A stretch of 64,000 bases of DNA, taken from NCBI GenBank assembly GCA_031772625.1, contig CM062804.1, positions 1,024,099,208-1,024,163,207 of the forward strand, given 5' to 3'. The position numbers and the translations under genes are program-made. Source of the DNA: Pinus tabuliformis. Its lineage: Eukaryota; Streptophyta; Pinopsida; Pinales; Pinaceae. Under the pieces are notes generated by a model. The model saw only the letters and a program-made list of their open reading frames with translations, ran no database searches and had not been told where the DNA came from. Numbering within the stretch: position 1 is the first letter of the stretch; the number at the start of each line of letters is the position of its first letter. Positions 1-12,496 of the stretch are shown in pieces.

Positions 1-1874
1 AATATCTGATTTAAGGCCATCCCAAAAAAATTCCTTCTTAACCCTGTGGTAAGTTTTTAAAAATCCAGAGTGCCCTCCTAAGGGAGAGGTGTGCAATTCC
101 ATAAGAATATTTTGTTTTAGCTGGGAATTCTTACAGAGATATAAGCTATCTTTGTACCATAACGAATCATTTTTCCAGCTAAATGTATCAGATGTACTAG
201 AATCTTGTTGTAACTTTCGAATAAGTGCCCACACTTCTTTGTCATTTTTCCATTCCTCCCTTGCTTCGTTTATCCAATCTGGTTGGATAATAGAAATGGT
301 GCACAACAATGCTTCCACATCCTCATCCTTTCTTGAGAGTGCATCTTCCACCACATTTTGCTTCCCTTTTTTGTAGATGATTTCAAAGTCATAACCCAAC
401 ATCTTTGTGACCCATTTTTGTTGCTCTTCAGAGGATAATATTTGTTCTAAAAAGTATTTAAGGCTATCATGATCCATTTTTACCTTGAAGTGTCTTCCCA
501 TCAGGTAGGGTTGCCATTTCTGAAATGCATGGAGTATTGCCAACATTTCCTTCTCATAAATAGCTTTGTGTAAAAACTTTACCTTGATTGGACGATTTTC
601 AAAAGCAATGGGTCTTTCATATTGCATTAAAACAACACCAATTCCATTTCCTGAAGCATCACATTCCACAATAAAGGTTTTTGAGAAGTTTGGTGTAGCT
701 AAGACCGATGCTTGGCACATTGCCTCTTTAAGATGTTCAAAGGCCTTTGTTGCTGCTGGAGTCCATGAAAATGCATCTTTCTTCAACAGTGTTGTTAGAA
801 GTGCTGCTATTCTCCCATAATTCTCAACAAACTTGCAATAATACCCTGTCAACCCGAGAAATCCTCGCAGATGCTTTATGGATGTGGGGAATTTCCATTC
901 CTTAATGGCTTTAATTTTGCTAGGGTCTACCTTAACTCCTTCATGAGATACAATATGACCCAGATATTCCACCTCTTGTACTCCAAAGAAACATTTGGAT
1001 CTTTTTGCATATAATTGTTTCTCCTCCAATAGTTGTAGTACCTTGTCAACATGTTCAACATGATCCTTTGAAGACTTGCTGTAGATTAGTATATGATCAA
1101 AAATACTAACACAAATTTTCTAATGAATGGTTTGAAAATGGAATTCATCAAACCTTGAAATGTTGAAGGTGCATTGGTAAGGCCAAAAGGCATGACCAAA
1201 AATTCATAATGACCCTCATGAGTTCTAAATGCTGTTTTCGGAATGTCTTCAGTCTTCATTTTGATTTGATGATATCCTGAATGAAGATTCAACTTGGTGA
1301 AGTAAATTGATCCATGCAATTCATCCAGTAATTCATCAATGATAGGAATGGGAAACTTATCTTTAATAGTGAGCTTGTTGATCTCCCTATAATCTGGACA
1401 CATGCGCCATGATCCATCCTTCTTGTGCACCAATACTACTGGAGCAGAGAAAGAACTTTGACTCGGTTAAATTATGCCAGCCTCTAGCATTTTTGCAACC
1501 ATACGTTCAATTTCACTCGTTTGGGCATATGGATATCTATACGGCCTGATGTTTGGAGGAACACTTCCTAGAATCATATGAATAGCATGATCATGATCAT
1601 GAATATGTGGGAGACCTTTGGGAGTCTCAAATACCTTGGAATGATTGTCAAAGAATTTTTGGAGATCTGGAGAAATGGATGATTCCAATGTGGAAACATC
1701 TAGTGAACATAATTGTGCAATTACACCTCTTTGTTCCTTTTTTAGAAGCTTTGTCATACCGTTAGAGCAGATTATCTTTCCTGGTTTTCCTGCAATACCC
1801 CTTAATTCCACTTCCTTTCCTTCCACAGAAAATTTCATGAAAAATTCTTGAAAATTAAAATCTATTGTACCCAA
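1..1874 (-). pseudogene. Element C pol (RT, RNase H, integrase start), broken
   Basis: The translation follows element B's pol almost residue for residue. It starts at 1874, just downstream of the protease-bearing gag frame. The RT fingers ([15 protein letters not shown]) and palm are readable. A CAA-type codon has become TAA near 1467. Near 1090 the segment coding FFDDILIYS has lost bases, which shifts the frame and destroys the catalytic DD context. RNase H ([11 protein letters not shown]) and the integrase zinc-binding [10 protein letters not shown] are readable further left before the window ends. Non-functional. Confidence 0.88.
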
Positions 1875-3332
1875 GGATTATAGCCATTGGACTCCTAGTA
1901 CAACATCATCACCTCCCATTGGAATGGAAAGCATTGGGCTAGTCAATACATATTCTCCCATGGATAGCTTGATATTATGGCACTTTCCCGAGCAATTTAT
2001 TGTTCCTCCATTTGCAACCATCACTTGACACTCTGGTGCTAGATATAAGAAGCAATTCAATTCTTTTGCTACCTTACAATGAAGAAAATTGTGGGTACTT
2101 CCTAAATCAATCAACACTATTACCTTTTTCTTCTTGATTTTTCCTTCTATCTTAATGGTTTGAGGAGTGGTAATTACCGCCAATGCATTACAAGATATGG
2201 TCAGATTCATTTCTTCTTTATCTAGGTTTTGTTCCTGGAGTATATCCTCTTCTTTTGACCTTTCTTGCTCCTTTTCTTCTTCCTCTTCACAATCTATGTA
2301 GAATAATTTCTTCTCAGCACACTTGTGACCTTTAGTGTATTTGCTATCACAACTGTAACAAAGTCCTTTTGCAATTTTTTCTCCGAATTTTTGTGGTGTC
2401 AACCTTATAGGTTGTGGAAGACTAGGGGCAACAACACTTCCATATTTATAGTTTTGAGTGGTATGCTTCCTGGTTGCCATAATTTTGCTTTCCATTTTTC
2501 TTTCTAACCTGAAGGCCTTCTCTAATGAATCAGGTTCCCAAAGGCGAACATCATGCTGGACATTATCCTTTAAAGTCCCTATGAACAAATCAATCCTATG
2601 CTCCTCTGGAATATTTTTTACCCTTATGTTCAATTTTTGGAACTCCTCAATGTGCTTCATTATTGAACCCTTTTGTTTGAGACTTATCAATTAGCTAAAA
2701 AAAGTGTTGCTTTTTGTATCCTCATAATGTGCTGTTAATTCTTCCGTAAAAATTACCCAAGTGATAATTTGTTTACGAGAGCAAAGCCATTGATACCATA
2801 CAAACTGATTTGGTTCCAAATATAAAGCTGCAATATGTACCTTTTGTGTGTTTTGCACATTATTGAGATCAAAAAATTGCTCCATCTGTAATATCCATGT
2901 TGGGGGATCCTTGCCATCAAACTTCCTCATATCGATTTTTGGAATATGGTGGGTCTTCGATCCCACATTAGAGTCTATGAAATCATGATTAACATTTCTT
3001 TTGTTCGCATCATGAGTTTCCTTTACTACCTTTTCACCATTAGTAAGTATTTCTTGTAGAAAATTTGTCAAATCTGTCTTCAAATCTACCATGTCTCTCT
3101 TCAAATATGTCTTCAAATCTCTCTTCAAATAATCAATCTTAGCTTCCACACCCTTTATCTTAGATTCCACGCCATTTATATTAGCTTCTGCTATCTTTTG
3201 TGAGAGTGAAATTTGTTGCACTTCTTCTTGTAATTTTGATATATCATGTAGCATTTATTCCTCTTCTTCATGAGCCATGCTAGAGATTTCAGGTTGCTTA
3301 CTAGGTGTTTTAATTTTATTTCCTTGGGGCAT
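1875..3332 (-). pseudogene. Element C gag-protease, broken
   Basis: The ATG at 3332 (MPQGNK, like MPRGKK in A and B) starts the frame, but a stop interrupts it near 3256, and a second stop near 2694 replaces the Gln of FFSQLIS. The N-terminal part is a predicted coiled coil with a heptad-like repeat (GVESKIKGVEAKI). A capsid-like region follows, then a zinc knuckle of the form CYSC-x8-GHKC, and a protease in which the active motif reads DLGSTHNF instead of DSGSTHNF (Ser to Leu). At the 3' end the coding sequence runs towards pol with 13 extra bases compared with A and B and one TAA stop. Confidence 0.85.
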
Positions 3333-3995
3333 CAATTACAGATAACAATGCTCTACTATGCCCTTTGAATTCCTTCAAAATAATTTTTCAAACCGAGCTT
3401 AAGAAAAAATTTAAAAAAATCTACACACCTTCTTTCACTTTGTAGGAGCTCAATATTTCCTCTGATGTATCTCTGTAATTTTGGATCATCTATTTCTAAA
3501 ATTTCAATCTATAGTAGCTCTCTATGTCCTCTTTCCAATGCTACCAGTCTGATCCCAATTGGATTCTCCAAGGAAGAGTTATGTCAAATCTCCCACAGTG
3601 ACCTGATTATAGACTAGTTCAGTAGAGCGAACTTGTACGACATGGCACGTGTCCCTGTTTCAACCTTTGGATCTGAAAAGATATACAAGAAACTAAAGTC
3701 CGTCCACTTTCTATACCTTATTATGAAATTTCAATCCAATGCTCAGAGAGAAAGTTATGACTGTTTTGCCCAGGTCACCTATTTGGAATGTAATTCAGGA
3801 GTCTACAAAATGACCAACTTCCTTAGATCATATCTCCACAAATATAGCGCAAAAAGATCTGAAATTTGGACCCAAGATTTAGCGTGATTTATTCTAAAAT
3901 GGGTTTTTTTTTAGCTTCTGAAACATCGCAGAAAAAGAGATATAGCAAAAATTCCACGATAACCTATTTGGAGCAGTGAAACCCTAGAATCCAAA

Positions 3996-4007
3996 GCTCG
4001 GATACCA
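3996..4007 (-). other. Element C primer binding site
   Basis: On the minus strand this reads TGGTATCCGAGC, one mismatch from the TGGTATCAGAGC complement of the 3' end of initiator tRNA-Met. It lies two bases inside the 5' LTR, as in A and B. Confidence 0.8.
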
Positions 4008-4009
4008 AA

Positions 4010-4343
4010 TGTTATGAAACCAGCTAAAGAAAAAGATAGAAAAGATAGATCAACGCCTTATAGTTCATCCTCTTCGAGGGGGAAACCTCCTTTACATTAC
4101 ATAAATGAACAATTCTTCGATGATTCAAATGAAAAAACCTCCTCTCTATATATAGGAGTCTAAAGAGTCACAATATAACCCAACTGACCTAATAGTAATA
4201 ATATAAAGCCACAAAAATAACAATAGGGGGATTATATGGGGCACAGTAATAACAATATGGGGGTAACAGGGGCACAACAATATTAATAAGGAATACAACT
4301 ACAATAGTAATGGGGTAATCACTAGTATTATAGGAACCCAACA
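4010..4343 (-). repeat. Element C 5' LTR (334 bp)
   Basis: Plus strand begins TGTTATGAAACC and ends ACCCAACA, that is TG...CA on the minus strand, and it matches the LTRs of A and B over its length. A TATA box (TATATATAG on the minus strand) lies at 4146-4154. Confidence 0.9.
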
Positions 4344-5028
4344 CAATTTAGATGAATAGGAATTTTTGTATTTTATGGGGGTAGGTAGTAAGTAGTTTAG
4401 GGGTGGGGGGATCCGAAATGAGAAAACGTGGTAAGGTAAAAAAACTTATTTTTTTTGGTGGGGGGTAGGTTAAAAGTAGAAGATGATAACCCCCCCACCA
4501 AAATTCATTAATTGTCATCGATGAAAACATGCACATATCTCAAGGCTTTTAACATTAGGGTATTTTAATACATGAAGTGTGGGATGGGGCCACAAATTTT
4601 TTTACTTTTTGATTTTTACTTAAAAATTATTACTACCTGGCGCATGAATAAAAATATCTTACATACTTTAGAGTTTGGGTTTTCCAAGCTATTTTAGATT
4701 TAAGTTTAATATTTCGAATAAATAATTTTACAAAATACATATTTCGAATAAATAATTTTACAAATATGTATTTTGTAAAATTAAAACTCATTTAAAATCA
4801 AAACTATTAGAAATAACTTTAGGGACATTTAATCTTTTAACAATTGAAAGGGTGGATTCTAATAGCTAACTCATGACATCTCAATGGTGGCCTCCTAGGT
4901 ACCTCTGTACAAAGACAAATTAGACTATAAGACCTAATGTATTTGTAGGCTAAATTTTATCAGTAGATTCCCAAAATAAATAACTAGATAATCATCAATT
5001 GATCACTATAATTTATAAGACCATAGCA
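4344..5028 (-). repeat. Element G 3' LTR, first 685 bp (cut by element C)
   Basis: Homologous to 20207-20821 with small indels. It includes a local duplication near 4705-4765 (ATTTCGAATAAATAATTTTA twice). The minus-strand start is TGCTATGG, a variant of TGTTAGGG in the 5' LTR. The rest of this LTR should lie beyond element C, left of the window. The original orientation and border are supported by the terminal motif at 5029. Confidence 0.75.
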
Positions 5029-5551
5029 GTGGCTCTAATGTGGATGGTATCCTCCCTGTGAGGTGCCAAGAACACCATAGACTAGTAGCCTGATCCATTG
5101 GGCTGATACCAAATCTATAACATTCCCTACAATGAAAACACTGTAACTGAAACCCATTGGTAATATATTTCAATCCTCATACTGAACCAAATCCATTCTT
5201 CAAATTGGAATTTGAATTGTACACTACAAACTAAAAACTCTGTTGCAAACATTAAAATAAATTTGAAATTTGACAACACATCACCAAAGTCTTAGGCCTT
5301 CTCCTCAAGCTTCAAACATTGGTGATGGTTGTCCACACCTGCTGAAAGTATATATACTAGGTGATATCTTCTCTCCAATGTAGCCAATCAATCAAATGGC
5401 TACTTGATTGAGTTATGCTCATACTTCTAATGAGAAGGCAGAAAAGATATGAGACTGGTAACCCCAACTACCACTGAAGTTGTTTACCATGATCCACACA
5501 CATAAGAACAACAATTTTCCCTAAGGACTGCAACAAATTGGCCAAAGGCTT
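5029..5551 (-). other. Element G 3' internal region, no gene seen
   Basis: No convincing reading frame. The first 19 bases next to the LTR (5029-5047, plus strand GTGGCTCTAATGTGGATGG) resemble the 20 bases at the matching place in element D (43964-43983). A purine-rich tract is not evident at this LTR border. Further right the sequence is AT-rich with nothing recognised. Confidence 0.5.
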
Positions 5552-6549
5552 TTAAAAAACATAAGAAGTTACATTTTGATGATCTACAAAAGGACTGATT
5601 TCTAAAGAAAAGGGATTAATCTGTTCATCAATTTTTCCATCTTCATTTGAAACAACCAATTCATCTACAACAATAACATCCACATCCATGGGAACCAAAA
5701 CAACCCACTCTACTTCATCAAAATCTTCATTATTTAAATTTGGAGGTAGATGTTCAGTTGAGGCAACCACATATTGAATAAAAAAAGGTATACACCCATG
5801 GGGTCTAGAACAATCTGATCTACTTCATAATTATCCTAAATAATTTTGTTTCTGAGAATATTTATGCATGTAGTTTCGTAAATCTACTCTTAAGAAATTT
5901 TTGCATTAAGCTTAAAGGAATTACAAACTTGCTGCATATTATTGCTGAAAATAAAGGATGGATCATGGATTTCCTTTTTTTCTATGCTAACAAACTCATA
6001 ATTGTGATTTTCATAAAAAAAATCCTAAATTAAAAAATCAGGAGAAGAAGGGAATGCAAGGCAACTAGAATGATCATTTTCACTTCTGAAAATATGAGAA
6101 GATTGGTGCAAACTGTCATTTGTAAGCTATGTTTCTTCAATACAATTGGACTACTTGTTCTCTTGTTCTTATGAAATATATAAATTCTATGAAATTTCAT
6201 CAAAAAGTTCATGTGAAAGTATGTCATTGAAATGTAGATTTGTTTCATTTTCAGTCATGGGAGAGACAACTTCTTTCTGAAAATTTTCTTGAGTGTCATA
6301 GTAGCTAGTTTCTTCATATTCTTCATGGTTGAAAGGTGTCTCATGAATAGCCTCAATAATCTCATCATCCATAAATTTATCATCTTCATAAAAACTTTCC
6401 AAATCCTTAATAAAATTGTCAACATGTGTGCAACAATCTTTGACCAGCAACAAAGAAGGATGATGTTCTTTATATCTCTCGTAAAAGACTATATGAAAAT
6501 ATCTAAGAGAATATAAACAATTACTTGGCAAGCTTTCACACCATGATTG
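5552..6549 (-). pseudogene. Element G gag, C-terminal part (interrupted by A)
   Basis: The minus-strand frame at 6531-6187 reads SLRYFHIVFYERYKEHHPSL, then an acidic stretch (FYEDDKFMDDEIIEAIHE). This is the pattern of plant Ty3/gypsy gag proteins of the Retrotrans_gag type. It continues the gag N-terminal half that resumes at 18230 on the other side of element A. A second acidic frame at 5770-5552 (EDFDEVEWVVLVPMDVDVIV) is probably the gag tail. There are stops and frameshifts between the pieces, so it is non-functional. The assignment is from pattern memory only. Confidence 0.6.
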
Positions 6550-6869
6550 TGTTGGGTCCCTATAATACTAGTGATTACCCCATTACTATTGTAGGTATAA
6601 CCCTTATTTAGTTGTGCCCCTATTACCCCCATGTTGTTATTTCTGTGCCCCATAGAATCCCTCTATTGTTATTTTTGTGGCTTTATATTATTATTGTTAG
6701 GTCGGCTGGATTATATTGTGACTCTTTAGACTCCTATATATAGAAAGGAGGTTTTGTCATTTGTATCATCAAAGAATTGTTCATTTATGTAATGTAAAGG
6801 AGGTTTCCCCCTCGAAGAGGCTAAATTCTAAGGCGTTGATCTATCTTTTCTTGAGATGGTTTCATAACA
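6550..6869 (+). repeat. Element A 5' LTR (320 bp)
   Basis: TGTTGGGTCCC...TTTCATAACA. TATA box TATATATAG at 6735-6743. It is followed at 6872-6883 by TGGTATCAGAGC, the initiator tRNA-Met primer binding site. Confidence 0.95.
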
Positions 6870-7535
6870 TTTGGTATCAGAGCTTTGGATTCTAGGGTTT
6901 CACTGCTCCAAACAGGTCATCATGGAATTTTCGCTATAACTTTTTTTCTGCGATGTTTCAGAAGTCACAAAAAAAAACCGTTTGAGAAGAAATTGAGTTG
7001 AACCTTGGGTCTGAATTTTAGAGCTTTTCGCGCGATATTTGCAGAGATATGATTTGAGGAAGTTAGTCTTTTTGCAGACTCCTGAATTACATTCAAAACA
7101 GGTGACCTGGGGAAAATCGTCATAACATTCTCTCTGGGGATCGGATTGAAATTTCATAAGAAGGTTTAGAAAGAGGACGGACCGTAGTTTCTTTTTTGCG
7201 TGTTTTAGATTCAAAGGTTGAAACAGTGACTCATGGCACGTCATACCAGTTCGCTCTACTGAACTAGTCTAAAATCAAGTCACTGTGGGAGATTTCACAT
7301 AACTCTTCCTTGGAGAATCCAATTTGGGTCAGACTTGTGGCATTGGAAAGAGGATGCAAAAGGCTACTACAGGTCGCAATTGCAGAACTGGATGATCCGA
7401 AATTACAAAGATACATCAGATTCAATATTAGGCTTCTATAAAGTGAAAAAAGGTGTGTAGTTTTTTTTAAATTTTTGTGTAAGCTTGGTTTAACAGAATT
7501 CAAAGGGCATAGTAAAGCATTATTATTGGTAACTG

Positions 7536-9014
7536 ATGCCCCGAGGAAAGAAAATGCAAACAGCTAGTAAGGAACCTGAAATCTCTAGCATGACTCATGA
7601 AGAAGAGGAAGAAATACGACATGATATATCAAAATTACAAGAACAAGTGCAACAAATGTCACGCTCACAAAAGCTAACAGATGCTAAGATAAGTGGCGTG
7701 GAATCTAAGATAAATGGTGTGGAATCTAAGATAAAGGGAATGGAAGCTGAGATGGATGATTTGAAGACAGATTTGAGGATAGATTTGAAGACAGACATGG
7801 TAGATTTGAAGACAAATTTGACAAATTTTCTACAAGAAATACTTACTAATGGTGAAAAGGTTGTGAAGGAAACTCATGATGTGAACAAAAGTAATGTTAA
7901 ACATGATTCCATAGACGCTAATGTTGGATCGAAGACCCACCATATTCCAAAAATCAATATGAGGAAGTTTTATGGCAAGGATCCCGCCACATGGATATTA
8001 CAGATGGAGCAGTTTTTCGATCTCAATAATGTGCAAAACACACAAAAGGTACGTATGGCAATTGTATATTTGGAACCAAATCAGTTTGTATGGTATCAAT
8101 GGCTTTGCTCTCATAAAAAATTTATCACTTGGGCAATTTTTACGGAAGAATTGATAGCACATTATGAAGATACAAAAAGCAACACTTTTTTTAGCCAATT
8201 GATAAGTCTCAAACAAAAGGGTTCAGTAATGGAGCACATTGAGGAGTTCCAAAAATTGAACATAAGGGTAAAAGATATTCCAGAGGAGCATACGATTGAT
8301 GTGTTCATAGGGTCTTTAAAGGATAATATCCAACATGATGTTTGCCTTTGGGAACCTGATTCATTAGAGAAGGCATTCAGGTTAGCAAGAAAAATGGAAA
8401 GCAAAATTATGGCAACCAGGAAGCATACCACTCACAAATATAAAGACGGAAGTGTTGTTGCCCCTAGTCTTCCACAACCTATAAGGTTGACACCACAACA
8501 ATTGGAAGAAAAAAGAGCAAAAGGGCTTTGTTACAGTTGTGATAGCAAATACACTAAAGGTCATAAGTGTGCTGAGAAGAAATTATTCTACATAGATTGT
8601 GAAGAGGAAGAAGAAAAGGAGCAAGAAAGGTCAAAAGAAGAAGATATACTCCAGGAACAAAGCCTAGATGAAGAAAAAATAAATCCGACCATATCTTGTA
8701 ATGCATTGGTGGGAATTACCACTCCTCAAACCATCAAGATAGAAGGACAAATCAAGAAGAAAAAGGTAATAGTGTTGATTGATTCAGGAAGCACCCACAA
8801 TTTTATTCATTGTAGGGTAGCAAAAGAATTGAATTACTTCCTATATCCAGCACCAGAGTGTCAAGTGATGATTGCAAATGGAGGAACAATAAATTTCTTT
8901 GAAAGGTGCCATAATATCAAGCTATCCATGGGATAATATGTATTGACTAGCCCAATGCTTTCCATCCCAATGGGAGGTGCTGATGTTGTACTAGGAGTCC
9001 AATTGCTACAATAG
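7536..9014 (+). pseudogene. Element A gag-protease (466 residues plus tail)
   Basis: ATG at 7536 (MPRGKKMQ) opens 466 codons. There is an N-terminal coiled coil with heptad-like repeats (residues about 35-95: SGVESKINGVESKIKGMEAE), then a capsid region, and a zinc knuckle CYSC-x8-GHKC near residue 335. An acidic linker and protease with intact LIDSGSTHNFIH near residue 420 follow. A GAA to TAA change at 8934-8936 stops the frame about 26 codons before the junction with pol. Without that stop it would end at TAG 9012-9014, at the same 13-base deletion as in B. Gag forms the particle; protease matures it. Confidence 0.88.
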
Positions 9015-10038
9015 TTTTTAATTTTCAAGAACTTTTCATCAAATTTTCTACGGAAGGAAAGGAAGTTGAATTAAGGGGTATTGTAGGGAAACCAGGAAAG
9101 ATAATCAGCTCTAATGGTATGACAAAGCTTCTAAAAAAGGAGCAAAGAGGTGTAATTGCACAATCATGTTCGCTAGATGTTTCCACATTGGAATCATCTA
9201 TTTCTCCAGATCTCCAGAAAGTCCTAGACAATCATTCCCAGGTATCTGAGACTTCCAAAGGTCTCCCACCTATGCGTGATCATGATCATGCTATTCATCT
9301 GATTCCAGGAAGTGTTCCTCCAAACATCAGGCCGTAAAGATATCCCTATGTCCAAAAAAGTGAAATTGAACGTATGGTTGCAGAAATGCTAGAGGCTAGT
9401 ATAATTCAACCAAGTCAAAGTTCTTTCTCAGCTCCAGTAGTGTTGGTGCACAAGAGGGATGGATCATGGTGCATGTGTCCAGATTATAGGGAGCTCAACA
9501 AGCTCACTATTAAAGATAAGTTCCCCATACCTGTCATTGATTAATTACTGGATGAATTGCATGGATCAATTTACTTCACCAAGTTGGATTTTCGTTCAGG
9601 ATATCATCAAATCAGAATGAAGATTGAAGACATTCCAAAAACGGCATTTAGAACTCATGAGGGTCATTATGAATTTTTGGTCAGGCCTTTTGGCCTTACT
9701 AATGCACCTTCAACATTTCAAGGTTTGATGAATTCAATTTTCAAACCATTCCTTAGAAAATTTGTGTTAGTATTTTTTGATGATATACTAATCTACAGCA
9801 AGACTTGGAAGGATCATGTTGAACATGTTGACAGGGTGCTACAACTATTGGAGGAGAAACAATTATATGCAAAAAGATCCAAATGTTTCTTTGGAGTCCA
9901 GGAGGTGGAATATTTGGGTCATATTGTATCTCATAAAGGAGTTAAGGTAGACCCTAGCAAAATTAAAGCCATTAAGGAATGGAAAATCCCCACATCCAGA
10001 AAGCATCTATGAGGATTTCTTGGGTTGACAGGGTATTA
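9015..10038 (+). pseudogene. Element A pol, first part (RT), interrupted by B
   Basis: Reads as B's pol from FNFQELF through RT ([12 protein letters not shown] intact) to the sequence GFLGLTGYY, where element B is inserted. Stops: TAA near 9336 (TAC in B), TAA at 9541 (GAT in B) and TGA near 10010 (CGA in B). Resumes at 15873. Non-functional. Confidence 0.88.
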
Positions 10039-10369
10039 TGTTGGGTCCCTATAATACTAGTGATTACCCCATTACTATTGTAGTTATATCCCTTATTTAT
10101 ATTGTTGTGCCCCTATTACCCCCATATTGTTATTTCTGTGCCCCATAGAATCCCTCTATTGTTATTTTTGTGGCTTTATATTATTATTGTTAGGTCGGCT
10201 GGATTATATTGTGACTCCTTAGACTCCTATATATAGAAAGGAGGTTTTGTCATTTGAATCATAAGAATTGTTCATTTATGTAATGTAAAGGAGGTTGCCC
10301 CCTCGAAGAGGCTGAATTCTAAGGCGTTGATCTATCTTTTCTATCTTTTCTTGAGCTGGTTTCATAACA
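10039..10369 (+). repeat. Element B 5' LTR (331 bp)
   Basis: TGTTGGGTCCC...TTTCATAACA, nearly identical to 15540-15872. The TATA box TATATATAG at 10228-10236 puts U3 at about 220 bp and R-U5 at about 110 bp. It probably drives the genomic RNA. Confidence 0.96.
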
Positions 10370-11040
10370 TTTGGTATCAGAGCTTTGGATTCTAGGGTTT
10401 CGCTGCTCCAAACAGGTCATCGTGGAATTTTCGCTATAACTTTTTTTCTGTGACGTTTCAGAAGTCGCAAAAAAAACCCATTTGAGAAGAAATCACGCTG
10501 AACCTTGGGTCCAATTTCAGAGCTTTTCGCGTGATATTTTCGGAGATATGATCTGAGGAAGTTGGTCTTTTTGCAGACTCCTGAATTACATTCAAAACAG
10601 GTGACCTGGGGAAAATCGTCATAACTTTCTCTCTGGGAATCGGATTGAAATTTCGTAAGAAGGTACAGAAAGAGGACGGACTGTAGTTTCTTGTATATCA
10701 TTTTCAGATTCAAAGGTCGAAAAGTGTACTCGTGGCACTTCGTACAAGTTCGCTCTACTGAAAGTCTATAATCAGTCACTGTGGGAGATTTGCATAACTC
10801 TTCTTGGAGAATCCAATTTGGATCAGACTTGTGGCATTGGAAAGAGGACACAGAGGCTACTACAGGTCACAAATTCAGAACTAGATGATTGGAAAGTACA
10901 GAGATACATCAGATTCAATATCGAGCTCCTACAAAGTGAAAAAAGGTGTGTAGATTTTTTTAAATTTTTGCTTAAGCTTGGTTTGAAAATTTATTTTGAA
11001 GGAATTCAAAGGGCATAGTAAGCATTATTATCGGTAACTG
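10370..11040 (+). other. Element B primer binding site and untranslated leader
   Basis: TGGTATCAGAGC at 10372-10383 matches the initiator tRNA-Met primer site. The following 650 bases up to the gag ATG hold no convincing forward frame. The reverse-strand frame at 10851-10417 is also present in A and partly in C, but it decays in them and I treat it as chance. The leader presumably holds packaging signals. Confidence 0.8.
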
Positions 11041-12496
11041 ATGCCCCGAGGAAAGAAAATGCAAACACCTAGTAAGGAACCTGAAAGCTCTAGCATGACT
11101 CATGAAGAAGAGGAAGAAATGCTACATGATATATCAAAATTACAAGAACAAGTGCAACAAATGTCACGCTCACAAAAGCTAACAGAAGCTAAGATAAATG
11201 GCGTGGAATTAAGATAATGGCGTGGAAGCTAAGATGGACAATTTGAATATAGATTTGAACACAAATTTGAAGACAGGCATGGCAGATTTGAAGACAGATT
11301 TGACAAATTTTCTACAAGAAATACTTACTAATGGTGAAAAGGTAGTAAAGGAAACTCATGATGAGAACAAAAGAAATGTTAATCATGATTCCATAGACGC
11401 TAATGTTGGATCGAAGAATCACCATATTCCAAAAATCGATATGAGGAAGTTTGATGGCAAGGATCCCGCCACATGGATATTACAGATGGAGCAATTCTTC
11501 GATCTCAATAATGTGCAAAACACACAAAAGGTACGTATGGCAACTGTATATTTGGAACCAAATCAGTTTGTATGGTATCAATGGCTTTGTTCTCGTAAAC
11601 AATTTATCACTTGGGCAATTTTTACGGAAGAATTGATAGCACATTATGAGGATACAAAAAGCAACACTTTTTTTAGCCAATTGATAAGTCTCAAACAAAA
11701 GGGTTCAATAATGGAGCACATTGAGGAGTTCCAAAAATTGAACATAAGGGTAAAAGATATTCCAGAGGAGCATAGGATTGATGTGTTCATAGGGTCTTTA
11801 AAGGATAATATCCAACATGATGTTCGCCTTTGGGAACCTGATTCATTAGAGAAGGCATTCAGGTTAGCAAGAAAAATGGAAAGCAAAATTATGGCAACTA
11901 GGAAGCATACCACTCACAACTATAAAGACGGAAGTGTTGTTGCCCCTAGTCTTCCACAACCTATAAGGTTGACACCACAACAATTGGAAGAAAAAAGAGC
12001 AAAAGGGCTTTGTTACAGTTGTGATAGCAAATACACAAAAGGTCATAAGTGTGCTGAGAAGAAATTATTCTACATAGATTGTGAAGAGGAAGAAGAAAAG
12101 GAGCAAGAAAGGTCAAAAGAAGAGGATATACTCCAGGAACAAAGCCTAGATGAAGAACAAATAAATCCGACCATATCTTGTAATGCATTGGCGGGAATTA
12201 CCACTCCTCAAACCATCAAGATAGAAGGACAAATCAAGAAGAAAAAGGTAATAGTGTTGATTGATTCAGGAAGCACCCACAATTTTATTCATTGTAGGGT
12301 AGCAAAAGAATTGAATTGCTTCCTATATCCAGCACCAGAGTGTCAAGTGATGATTGCAAATGGAGGAACAATAAATTGCTCTGGAAAGTGCCATAATATC
12401 AAGCTATCCATGGGAGAATATGTATTGACTAGCCCAATGCTTTCCATTCCAATGGGAGGTGTCGATGTTGTACTAGGAGTTCAATGGGTACAATAG
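11041..12496 (+). pseudogene. Element B gag-protease, one small frameshifted spot
   Basis: The ATG at 11041 (MPRGKKMQTPSK) is the family start. Two single-base losses around 11209-11220 (compared with A's GAATCTAAGATAAATGG) break the frame in the coiled-coil region; from 11222 it is open for 424 codons. Capsid, zinc knuckle (CYSCDSKYTKGHKC) and protease (LIDSGSTHNFIH) are intact. It ends at TAG 12494-12496, inside the 13-base-shortened gag/pol junction, overlapping pol by 13 bases. The capsid part may still be made from an internal start; the coiled coil would be lost. Confidence 0.85.

Larger units (their letters stand above)
1..4343 (-). mobile_element. Element C: chromovirus (Ty3/gypsy), same family as A and B, 3' part beyond window
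   Basis: Minus-strand copy of the family seen at 6550-18229. From right to left it has the 5' LTR (4010-4343), PBS (3996-4007), an untranslated leader of about 670 bases (3333-4009), gag (3332-1875) and pol (1874 to the window edge, inside integrase). Gag and pol carry several stops and at least one frameshift, so the copy is dead. It sits directly against the shortened LTR of element G at 4344, which shows it inserted into that LTR. Its other LTR and the second copy of the target duplication lie outside the window. Confidence 0.9.

Noticed and set aside
10417..10851. Reverse-strand frame in the leader of B (relatives at 6900-7244 and 3633-3887)
   Set aside because: Present because the leader is repeated; start and end differ between copies and no family matches. 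Treated as chance.
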